NCBI GenBank assembly: GCA_965371855.1 | Contig: CBDUZZ010000029.1 | Coordinates: forward strand, 1-54,919 | Direction: 5' to 3' | Length of the DNA: 54,919 bases | Source of the DNA: JAADEM01 sp965371855 | Lineage (GTDB): Bacteria; Bacteroidota; Bacteroidia; Bacteroidales; Marinilabiliaceae | In this document: in pieces, positions 1 to 7,166 of the stretch | Layout: every line of letters starts with the position of its first letter | How positions within the stretch are numbered: the stretch's first letter is position 1 | Program-made: the position numbers and the translations under genes | Notes under the pieces: generated by a model | What the model was told of the DNA's origin: nothing | What the model saw: the letters and a program-made list of their open reading frames with translations, nothing else | Databases searched by the model: none

Positions 1-45
1 AAACAATAAAATGAAAAAAAAGATTTGTATATTTAATTTTTTGTC

Positions 46-225
46 ATGTACTTAGCTCAAATTTCTAAATTAACACTTGAGATGAATCCGCCGGATGTTC
101 TGATCGAAGTTTCCAGAAAAGCCTGTGGTACATTTGATTTTTATAAAGCGACAGAACTTATTGAATTGGGTAGAGAAGCTACTCAGATAAGTATGGAGAA
201 ATTAATTAATGAAAAATCTTTGTAA
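46..225 (+). pseudogene. Patatin-like phospholipase, C-terminal remnant
   Basis: A 59-codon reading frame contains PPDVLIEVSRKACGTFDFYK followed by a helix ELIELGREAT, which is the usual C-terminal end of bacterial patatin-like (RssA-type) phospholipases. The Gly-x-Ser-x-Gly nucleophile elbow and the Asp of the catalytic dyad are absent, and an in-frame TAA at 34-36 shows that the gene is broken inside the window and not merely cut by its edge. Its stop codon overlaps the ATG of the next remnant (TAATG), so the two were probably one operon. The family call rests on about 45 conserved-looking residues. Expression as a functional lipase is not expected. Confidence 0.6.
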
Positions 226-534
226 TGAAAAAAGTATCAGCAATAATTTGTGTCTACAACGAAGAAGAAACTATAAGGGATGTTGTTGTATCGGCCTGTA
301 GTTATTCTTTTGATGAAGTTATTGTTGTTAACGATGGCTCAACAGACAAAACAGATAATATATGTAATGCTTTATGGCTTAAAACATCCTACAAAATTTA
401 AAAAAGTTTCAAAGCAACAGGCTATAAAGGAATTTGTTAAAGAAGGTCATCAAATTGCGTTAACTGTTTTTAGAAATTTCGATTTAGTAACAAGTTCAAT
501 TAAAAAAACAATAAATAGAAACTTTAAAATATGA
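225..534 (+). pseudogene. Family 2 glycosyltransferase with large internal deletion
   Basis: From the ATG at 225 the translation begins MKKVSAIICVYNEEETIRDV and reaches VIVVNDGSTDKT, the nucleotide-sugar-binding start of GT-A family 2 glycosyltransferases. It then ends at a stop near 399. From about 357 another frame reads VMLYGLKHPTKFKKVSKQ and runs to the TGA at 532-534, which looks like the C-terminus of the same enzyme class. About 150 codons carrying the DxD metal site and acceptor domain are missing and the frame is shifted at the junction. Its last codons overlap the ATG of the downstream porin (ATGA at 531-534). This is best read as a deletion-derived pseudogene. Confidence 0.65.
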
Positions 535-1913
535 AACAAATAAATTTATTCCTCATAATGGTAGTAGTACCATTTATAAACATAAATATTACAAAAGCAC
601 AAGAAGATGCAAATAAATTAAAATTGTCGGGAGAATTATTAACCGACCAACGGTTTTTACTTGAAGCCCCAAATGATTGGGCTTGGAACGAAAACCGATT
701 GACTCTAAAACTTGATAAGAGAATAACGGGCAACTCAAAGTTTTACAGCGAAGTCTGGCTGCGTAATATTGGCTTACCAAATATAAGTTCATCATCAGAC
801 CTTTATAACAAAGGAATTGTTGACCCTTACAATATTGAAATAAGAGAGGCATATGTCCAGTTATATGGATTTTTATCTGAAAATCTTGACCTGAAAATTG
901 GTCGCCAAAGAATAACATGGGGAACTGCCGACAAATTAAACCCAACCGATAATTTAAATCCATACGATTTGGAGGATGTTTTGGATTTTGGTCGTCACCG
1001 TGGCTCCGATGCGATAAGTTTCGACTATTATTTTAATTCGGAGTTTTCATTACATGGTGCATTTATTCCGTTTTTTCAACCGGCAAATATGCCTGTTGGT
1101 ATTTTTGCAGATGCACTTGCACCTAGCATGGAAATGCCTCCGGGTATGACATTAAAAGGATTAAATGATACTATTTTAATGCCACGATATAATCTTGGTG
1201 AAAGCTCAACCGTAGGTTTAAAATTTAAAGGTTTTGCTGCCGGGTTTGATTTCTCTCTAAGTTATGTTTGGGGCAGAGACGGAATGCCTTTTGCCACATA
1301 CAACACATTTGTACCGGCTGATGCAGTTGGAGGTATAAATATAAATTCGCAATTATGGTTTAACAGAACTCATATTTTTGGAGCCGATATGGCAGGTAGT
1401 ATCGGAGGTGTTGGCGTTTGGGCAGAAGCTGCGGCATTTTTACCTGACAACGAGGTTGTAATGATAAACGACTTCTCAGCATTTTATCCCGGAACACCTG
1501 TTCCTGTTACACAAGATTCAGTAATACTGAAAAAAGAAGCATATGTGAAATTTGTATTAGGTGCCGATTATATTTTTACCAATGGAGTTTACCTGAATTT
1601 TCAATATCTACATGGTTTTGTAAATGAAAGAGGAACTGATAATTTAAACGACTATTTCTTTGTTCAATTAGATAAAAAGTTTTTTGAGGATAGGTTGAAA
1701 ATTGCTCCGTTAGCAGGCGGATTTATTGTTTCGGACTGGGGTGATGTGTCAAGTAATTATGCATTAGTTTACGTTCCAAATATTTCATTTATGGCAACTG
1801 ACGATGCAGAAATAACAATATCAACTGCAATCTTTGATGGTAAAGGGGAAAGTGTATTTTCAAATTTTACCGATTACAATATGATGATGTTTAAACTGAA
1901 GTATAGTTTCTAG
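531..1913 (+). CDS. Outer-membrane porin-like beta-barrel, DUF1302 type
   Basis: The 460-residue product has a signal peptide of about 23 residues ending in TKAQ and alternating hydrophobic/polar strands to a terminal KLKYSF, the aromatic C-terminus read by the BAM machinery. Residues 124-148 carry GRQRITWGTADKLNPTD, a hallmark of the DUF1302 family whose members often accompany RND-type lipid or sterol exporters. It probably lies in the outer membrane; substrate unknown. The start overlaps the tail of the broken glycosyltransferase, so it was the last gene of a patatin-GT2-porin operon whose upstream members decayed. The reading frame itself looks intact. Confidence 0.75.
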   Translation: MKQINLFLIMVVVPFININITKAQEDANKLKLSGELLTDQRFLLEAPNDWAWNENRLTLKLDKRITGNSKFYSEVWLRNIGLPNISSSSDLYNKGIVDPYNIEIREAYVQLYGFLSENLDLKIGRQRITWGTADKLNPTDNLNPYDLEDVLDFGRHRGSDAISFDYYFNSEFSLHGAFIPFFQPANMPVGIFADALAPSMEMPPGMTLKGLNDTILMPRYNLGESSTVGLKFKGFAAGFDFSLSYVWGRDGMPFATYNTFVPADAVGGININSQLWFNRTHIFGADMAGSIGGVGVWAEAAAFLPDNEVVMINDFSAFYPGTPVPVTQDSVILKKEAYVKFVLGADYIFTNGVYLNFQYLHGFVNERGTDNLNDYFFVQLDKKFFEDRLKIAPLAGGFIVSDWGDVSSNYALVYVPNISFMATDDAEITISTAIFDGKGESVFSNFTDYNMMMFKLKYSF

Positions 1914-1935
1914 GTAGAAGCGGGAAGTATGACGT

Positions 1936-2002
1936 AGCCCAAAGGGCTAAAGCCCTGCCCTGCTGTAGGGTTAGCTTACCCAACGGTATTAATATGCCGT
2001 GG
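1936..2002. repeat. Cluster of short palindromes (REP-like)
   Basis: Behind the porin gene lie overlapping hairpins: AGCCC-AAA-GGGCT (1936-1948), GGCT-AA-AGCC (1945-1954) and a longer imperfect one at about 1980-2002, where CAACGGTATT pairs with AATATGCCGTGG. Such GGCTAAAGCC and CCACGG...CCGTGG palindromes are typical dispersed repeats in Bacteroidota genomes. They may terminate the porin transcript, but no clear T-run follows. Confidence 0.5.
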
Positions 2003-2165
2003 TAACTGATTTTACAATATTCTGTAATCCGAAGATTTCAAATCTGTATAGCAAATGGTGAATAGAACGTTCGATTCTTTCGGGATGGCATTTTAAAATC
2101 CAATAGAGAGGATTCAATATCCTATAGAATTTACTATGTTTGTTAATCAGTTTATTGACAGAAGT

Positions 2166-2519
2166 ATGAACATCGAAGAACTCAGAGAGTATTGTTTGCA
2201 AAAGACGTTGGTAACCGAAGGTTTTCCTTTTGATGAAACAACCCTTGTTTTCAAGGTAGCAGGAAAGATGTTTGCACTTACCGATTTGGAAGGTGACTTT
2301 ACGGTTAACTTAAAATGTGATCCTGCGCTTGCCATTGAACTACGTGAAAAGTATTCATGCGTCAAACCGGGATATCACATGAATAAAAAACATTGGAATA
2401 CGATTGAGATGGATGATTCGGTCCCGGATGAAATACTTAAAGAGTGGATTGACCATTCTTATAATATGGTGGTAAAAGGATTGCCTAAGAAGTTGAAAAA
2501 AAATTTATTGATTAGATGA
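2166..2519 (+). CDS. MmcQ/YjbR family protein
   Basis: A 117-residue protein starting MNIEELREYCLQK. The pattern VTEGFPFDETTLVFKVAGKMFALTD (read as two pieces, residues 16-40), then LKCDP and YHMNKKHWNT, is the compact CyaY-like alpha/beta fold of the MmcQ/YjbR family. The name refers to proposed double-wing DNA binding; the cellular role is not established. I chose the ATG at 2166 because family members begin directly with the helix containing EELR. An in-frame ATG at 2136 would add ten residues that do not resemble the family. The gene stands alone between repeat-rich spacers. Confidence 0.8.
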   Translation: MNIEELREYCLQKTLVTEGFPFDETTLVFKVAGKMFALTDLEGDFTVNLKCDPALAIELREKYSCVKPGYHMNKKHWNTIEMDDSVPDEILKEWIDHSYNMVVKGLPKKLKKNLLIR

Positions 2520-2522
2520 TTA

Positions 2523-2690
2523 AACAATTAAACCATATAAGGCATAAAAGGAATTATAAGAGAAAAAACTTAAATGAACTTATATTTCATGTTTGGATTT
2601 AAACACACAAGATGAATGATTAAAATGGCCACAGCCTGCCCTGATTTTTTTTGGGGAATGCACGAATAAAAAACACACTCTGTGTTAGTC
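2523..2690. repeat. Dispersed non-coding repeat, copy A
   Basis: The spacer holds two segments that recur elsewhere. ACAATTAAACCATATAAG followed by GCATAAA (2524-2548) recurs at 29171-29195 with one difference. A segment around 2588-2634 (CATGTTTGGATTTAAACAC, then GATGAATGATTAAAATGGCC) recurs in diverged form near 29058-29105 and 47550-47580. No reading frame is conserved between the copies. Confidence 0.55.
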
Positions 2691-2710
2691 ATATACTAAA
2701 TTATAAATGT

Positions 2711-3292
2711 ATGAAAAAACTAATCCGGTATTTCTTTCAGGGGCTGTTGTATATAGCACCGATAGCTGTAACTATATATGTTTTTGTTATAACCTTTACC
2801 TGGCTTGACGGATTATTAAGGAACCTGGAAATATTTAGCCGGGATCCTTATTCTAAATTCAGTTTCCCCGGAATGGGGCTGTTAATTATTCTTATCTTTG
2901 TTACTCTGATTGGCTTTTTGGGTCAACGGCTCATTACTACTCCAATTGCTGCATTTTTTAGCCGTATGCTTGAAAAAGCACCATTAATACAAGTTATTTA
3001 CTCATCAGTAAAAGATCTTCTTTCTGCCTTTGTGGGTAAAGAACGAAAGTTTGATAAACCTGTTTTAGTAACTCTTGATAGTGAAGGGGTATTGAATCGT
3101 TTGGGTTTTATTACATCAGACGATTTGAACGATTTGGGGATAAAGGATAAAATTGCGGTTTACCTGCCCAGTTCATATGGAGTGTTAGGAGAGTTGTATA
3201 TTGTTCCTTTCGTTAAGGTTAAACCTATTGATGCAAATTCTGCTGATGTGATGAAATTTATTGTTTCCGGTGGGGTGACAAAAGTTAAATAA
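2711..3292 (+). CDS. DUF502 membrane protein
   Basis: A 193-residue inner-membrane protein. The start at 2711 gives MKKLIRYFFQGLLYIAPIAV, the first of two N-terminal transmembrane helices; the second is near residues 45-70 (GMGLLIILIFVTLIGFLGQR). The linker YSSVKDLLSAFVG and the soluble domain PVLVTLDSEGVLNRLGFITS, then VYLPSSYG, are the conserved core of DUF502. The family is widespread and has no agreed function. Twenty further codons are open upstream but do not resemble the family. It is a single gene with apt convergent downstream. Confidence 0.85.
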   Translation: MKKLIRYFFQGLLYIAPIAVTIYVFVITFTWLDGLLRNLEIFSRDPYSKFSFPGMGLLIILIFVTLIGFLGQRLITTPIAAFFSRMLEKAPLIQVIYSSVKDLLSAFVGKERKFDKPVLVTLDSEGVLNRLGFITSDDLNDLGIKDKIAVYLPSSYGVLGELYIVPFVKVKPIDANSADVMKFIVSGGVTKVK

Positions 3293-3385
3293 AAATGTGG
3301 TGATTAAATTCATTATATATAAATTAAATTACCTTAATTCAAGCAGGCAGGGATTAATCAGCTTCAACCATTTATTTCATTACCT

Positions 3386-3898
3386 CTAATACTCAATCAA
3401 CGAATGAACGTCATAGTCTGATAATTTTTCTATCCCGTTCAAAAAAGTCAGGTTAATCAAAAAAGATATCTGAACTATTTCGGCACCTGTTTTTTCTATC
3501 AGGTTACAAGCAGCTTTTATCGTGCCGCCTGTTGCAAGCAGGTCGTCATGAATCAACACTCTATCATCAGGGGTTAAGGCATCTTTATGAATTTCAATGG
3601 TATCTGTTCCATATTCCAGTTCATAAGTTTCAGAGAGTGTTTCGGCAGGTAATTTCCCTTTCTTTCTTACCGGCACAAATCCTACTCCTAACTTTGCAGC
3701 CAAAGCACCCCCAAAAATAAACCCTCTTGATTCAATCCCAACTATTTTTGTAATGCCATTGTCTTTGGCCAACTCATATAGCTTTTCCAGCGTTTCAGAG
3801 AATCCACCGGCATCTTTCAACAAGGTAGTAATATCTTTAAACACAATCCCTTTAACAGGAAAATCAGGCACATCCCTTATCAATTTATCCAATTCCAT
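3386..3898 (-). CDS. apt: Adenine phosphoribosyltransferase
   Basis: Converts adenine plus PRPP into AMP and pyrophosphate in the cytoplasmic purine salvage pathway. The 170-residue length is normal. Near residues 117-130 lies VLIHDDLLATGGTIKAA, the PRPP-binding signature. The N-terminal IRDVPDFPVKGIVFKDIT is the adenine-binding part typical of Apt, and ESRGFIFGGALA lies between. It is monocistronic and convergent with the DUF502 gene. A CCTCCC-TAT-GGGAGG hairpin (3925-3939) sits just upstream of the start and is probably one of the dispersed repeats of this genome. Confidence 0.95.
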   Translation of the reverse strand: MELDKLIRDVPDFPVKGIVFKDITTLLKDAGGFSETLEKLYELAKDNGITKIVGIESRGFIFGGALAAKLGVGFVPVRKKGKLPAETLSETYELEYGTDTIEIHKDALTPDDRVLIHDDLLATGGTIKAACNLIEKTGAEIVQISFLINLTFLNGIEKLSDYDVHSLIEY

Positions 3899-3924
3899 AA
3901 AATTATATTTTAACCCCTCTTAAC

Positions 3925-3939
3925 CTCCCTATGGGAGGA
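3925..3939. repeat. CCTCCC/GGGAGG hairpin
   Basis: A perfect 6-bp stem with a TAT loop upstream of apt. A related CCCTCCCGGGAG palindrome lies at the window end (54867-54877). Both sit in a TAACCCCTC context typical of dispersed Bacteroidota repeats. Confidence 0.45.
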
Positions 3940-4059
3940 AATCGGTTACGTCTTTTACAAAGAAACATAAAACAATATCTAAAACAAAAAATAAAAACAT
4001 TGACATTAAAAAAGTAAATACCTAAATTGTTGATAACATGATTTCTTGTTTTTTCCCTG

Positions 4060-4905
4060 ATGAAATATTTATATATCATTATCACAATAGCAGGAATGTT
4101 TCTTTCCCGGATAGTAACCGCTCAGGATTTTAATTATTCAGGAGCAGCATCACTGTCATTAGGTCAAATTCGATCTGTGGAAAGAAACATCTTTTCAACT
4201 ATGTCTAATCCTGCCGGAGTAACATCAGTAAAAACTGCCGGGTTTGCAATTTCATATATCAGCCCCTATACTATACAAAAGCTCAGTAACCGCTCAATAA
4301 CAGGAACTGCTCCAACACACCTTGGTCACTTCTCACTCCTGTTTACACAATCGGGATATTCATTAAGCCTGCTAAACAGATACGGATTCTCCTATGCCCG
4401 TACCTTCGGAAAACATGTGTCAGCAGCACTGCAATTCAATGGTTTGACACATAAGATTAACAGGTCTGATACATACGGTGGCTTTTTCACAACAATTGGA
4501 ATACAATTTTTCCCATCCGAAAAAGTTGAGTTAGGATTTTACATTCAAAACCCTGAACAATCAAAAATATCATATCCTGAACAAAAAATATTAATTCCGG
4601 TACTTTATGTTGCAGGCCTAAAATGGCATCCATTGAATTACCTTGCACTAATGGTCGAAATGGAGAAAGACCAACAATTTGACCCTCAATACAAATTTGG
4701 AATAGAATTACAACCGGTGGATGTTTTAACACTAAGAGGAGCAGTAAAAGGTAGTCCTGTAGAACTCTCTTTTGGAGCAGGTACCAAATGGCGATTTATG
4801 ATAATAGATATAGGCATATCGTATCACCAGCAACTTGGAGTCACTTCCGGAGCTTCCCTGACAATATCATTGCTGAAAAAACACCCTAAAAACAACAAGC
4901 AATGA
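4060..4905 (+). CDS. Outer-membrane beta-barrel protein, PorV/PorQ-like
   Basis: A 281-residue exported protein with a signal peptide of about 21 residues (cleavage likely after IVTAQ). The mature part starts FNYSGAASLSLGQIRSVERN and repeatedly alternates beta-strand residues, resembling the small barrels annotated as PorV/PorQ-like. I cannot assign a precise family. The stop overlaps the ATG of the HhH-barrel gene (ATGA at 4902-4905), so the two are translationally coupled and probably act together in the outer membrane. The C-terminus is basic (KKHPKNNKQ) and not an aromatic BAM signal, which is unusual for a barrel; the last strand may be just before it (LTISLL). Confidence 0.6.
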   Translation: MKYLYIIITIAGMFLSRIVTAQDFNYSGAASLSLGQIRSVERNIFSTMSNPAGVTSVKTAGFAISYISPYTIQKLSNRSITGTAPTHLGHFSLLFTQSGYSLSLLNRYGFSYARTFGKHVSAALQFNGLTHKINRSDTYGGFFTTIGIQFFPSEKVELGFYIQNPEQSKISYPEQKILIPVLYVAGLKWHPLNYLALMVEMEKDQQFDPQYKFGIELQPVDVLTLRGAVKGSPVELSFGAGTKWRFMIIDIGISYHQQLGVTSGASLTISLLKKHPKNNKQ

Positions 4906-6926
4906 AATGGGTAAAAATAACCGTTGCACTATTCATCATATATAATAGCACTTCGGCTCAACAGTTAACCGATGTACGACAAGTCATAACTGATCTGCTC
5001 GAACCATTAGCCGAAAAACAACTTATTCAGGATGACTACTCAGAACTAATGGATGACTTGGTTTACATGTACGAAAACCCTTTGAATCTCAATTCTGCAA
5101 CGAAGGAAGATCTTGAAAGAATTCCATTTCTCAACGATTACCAGATAGAAAACATCCTTTTTTATGTATATAATAATGGGCCTCTGATAACTATTTATGA
5201 ACTAAGTGCAGTTGAAGGATTATCAATGAAAATAATTAAACAGACAATCCCGTTTTTGACTGTTGCTCCGGTAAAAAAAATTAAAAGAACAAAGCCTAAA
5301 CTAAAAGGAGAGGTTATAATCAGGGGACGCACAACACTACAAACCCCGACAGGATATCTTGTATCTAACGATTCCACTCCACCTGTATATGCCGGCTCGC
5401 GCGAAAGAATCTATTCCCGAATACAATTAAATTACGGAAACAAACTGTTTGCAGGCTTCACCCTCGAAAAAGATCCGGGAGAGCCAATGTTCAATAGTCA
5501 AATTCCGGTAATGGATTTCTTGTCAGGATACCTTATGCTTAAACCCAAAGGGGTAATAAAAAAGATTATCATCGGCGATTACAAAGCATCTTTCGGGCAG
5601 GGAGTAGGGATATGGACAGGGCTGGCGTTTTCTAAAAACTCAAATGTGATTGAGATACGACGCAGGGCAAAAAACCTTGACAAATACTCTTCGGTTAATG
5701 AAAACTCTTTCTTGAGAGGCATCGCTACCGAGCTTGAGTATAAAAACTTTCAAATTCATCTTTTAGGCTCATATAAAAAGAGTGACGGCACATTGTCCGG
5801 TTTAACAGGTATAACATCTATCCGTCATGATGGTTACCATCGCACTCGTACAGAATTGAGTTACCGGAAAAACCTTACAGAAACGACATTTGGCGGAATA
5901 GTATCATGGCAGTCAAGAACACTGAAAATTGAGACCGGACAAATATACTGGCAGATAGACAAACCATTAATTAAAAACAGCACTTTTTACAAAGCACCTT
6001 CTTTTTCAGGAGATAGTTTATACACTACTTTCATTAATTACAGTTGGTTTGGCCGAAAACTTATACTGTTTGGCGAAATAGCATTACAGAACTTTAATAA
6101 TTTTGCGGCATATCAGGGATTAACATATTCACCCGGAGCAGATATACAGCTGGCCTTGAGCTACCGGAACTTTAGCAAATCATATTTCTCTGTTATTTCA
6201 AATCCTTTTGCCGAATCTTCGGCTGTAAACGGAGAAAGCGGCATCTATTTTGCTTTATCATGCAGCCCTTTTTCAAAGCTCACCATAGACTCATACGTTG
6301 ACTTGTATTGGTATAAATGGTTAAGATACAGAACTGATAAGCCATCAGCAGGAACAGATTTTCTTTTGCAGGCAGCTTACTCTTTTACAGAAAACGTCTC
6401 TGCAGCTTTAAGGTATAAAACATCCGGAAAAGAGCAGAACAAACTATTTTATTCCGGCAATGATTCTCCTGTAACAATACATAAACTCAACTCTATACGA
6501 CTTCAGCTTAATTACTCACATGCACAATCCTGGAGGTTCCAAACCCGCATGGAACAACTGTTCTTTAATGAAAAAGGGGGACACTCTTCCAAGGGTTTCC
6601 TCATCAGTTTTGATACGAGACATACATTAATAAATAATAAATTCACAACAGGTATACGTATTGCTCATTTTGACACAAATGATTACTATAGCCGTATTTA
6701 CTCCTGGGAGCCGGATGTCTTGCATGCTTTTAGTATACCTTTCTATGCCGGCACCGGAGTAAGATTCCTCCTTAACCTTTCGTTTAAACCCACACAAAAA
6801 TTACAGTTTTGGTTTCGTCTGGCAAATACATATATGCCTGATAAAAATGAAATTGGCTCAGGGTATAATACTGTGTCCGGCAATAATCTGACAGAAATTA
6901 AACTTCAGATGAAATATAAGTTTTGA
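4902..6926 (+). CDS. Helix-hairpin-helix domain fused to outer-membrane beta-barrel
   Basis: A 674-residue protein: signal peptide (residues 1-19, ending STSAQ), a helical region, then tandem ComEA-like HhH motifs at about 63-120 (LNLNSATKEDLERIPFLNDY, later LSAVEGLSMKIIKQTIPFL). About 540 residues of amphipathic strands follow, ending in KLQMKYKF, a BAM-type C-terminus. HhH motifs bind DNA non-specifically in ComEA and DNA repair proteins; here they would face the periplasm. Architectures of this kind occur across Bacteroidota but I know of no assigned function. The coupled upstream barrel suggests a two-component outer-membrane complex. A role in DNA uptake is inference only. Confidence 0.7.
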   Translation: MKWVKITVALFIIYNSTSAQQLTDVRQVITDLLEPLAEKQLIQDDYSELMDDLVYMYENPLNLNSATKEDLERIPFLNDYQIENILFYVYNNGPLITIYELSAVEGLSMKIIKQTIPFLTVAPVKKIKRTKPKLKGEVIIRGRTTLQTPTGYLVSNDSTPPVYAGSRERIYSRIQLNYGNKLFAGFTLEKDPGEPMFNSQIPVMDFLSGYLMLKPKGVIKKIIIGDYKASFGQGVGIWTGLAFSKNSNVIEIRRRAKNLDKYSSVNENSFLRGIATELEYKNFQIHLLGSYKKSDGTLSGLTGITSIRHDGYHRTRTELSYRKNLTETTFGGIVSWQSRTLKIETGQIYWQIDKPLIKNSTFYKAPSFSGDSLYTTFINYSWFGRKLILFGEIALQNFNNFAAYQGLTYSPGADIQLALSYRNFSKSYFSVISNPFAESSAVNGESGIYFALSCSPFSKLTIDSYVDLYWYKWLRYRTDKPSAGTDFLLQAAYSFTENVSAALRYKTSGKEQNKLFYSGNDSPVTIHKLNSIRLQLNYSHAQSWRFQTRMEQLFFNEKGGHSSKGFLISFDTRHTLINNKFTTGIRIAHFDTNDYYSRIYSWEPDVLHAFSIPFYAGTGVRFLLNLSFKPTQKLQFWFRLANTYMPDKNEIGSGYNTVSGNNLTEIKLQMKYKF

Positions 6927-6944
6927 GATTTGAGTAGCTGAGAA

Positions 6945-7096
6945 ATTAGTGTCTGCAAGAAAACTATCAAATTTAGAGGTTTGCGTCATTGCGAACGAGG
7001 TACGAGTGAAGCAATCTCTATTGAATATCAATAGATTGCTTCGTCCTATCGTCCTCGCAATGACGATCCGTGTTATGTTCTCTTGCAGACACTAAT
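6945..7096. mobile_element. MITE-like inverted-repeat element (152 bp)
   Basis: The ends ATTAGTGTCTGCAAGAAAAC (6945-6964) and, on the opposite strand, ATTAGTGTCTGCAAGAGAAC (7077-7096) match in 19 of 20 positions. Inside is a second large inverted repeat, GCGTCATTGCGAACGAGG against CCTCGCAATGACG, with AGCAATCTCTATTGA against TCAATAGATTGCT at the centre. There is no coding capacity. It sits between the convergent HhH-barrel and recQ genes, where it could fold into a cruciform and end transcription from both sides. Length and terminal repeats are those of a non-autonomous element. I see no target-site duplication and no second copy here. Confidence 0.65.
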
Positions 7097-7166
7097 TATC
7101 ATTTCCATCCTCAAATCAACAAACCTAAACTTTCAACTTTACAAACATTATGAACTTTCAATGAAC

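Noticed and set aside
1989..2201. Minus-strand 70-codon frame upstream of the YjbR gene
   Set aside because: Contains KCHPERIERS-like translation, typical of dispersed repeats read in a wrong frame.
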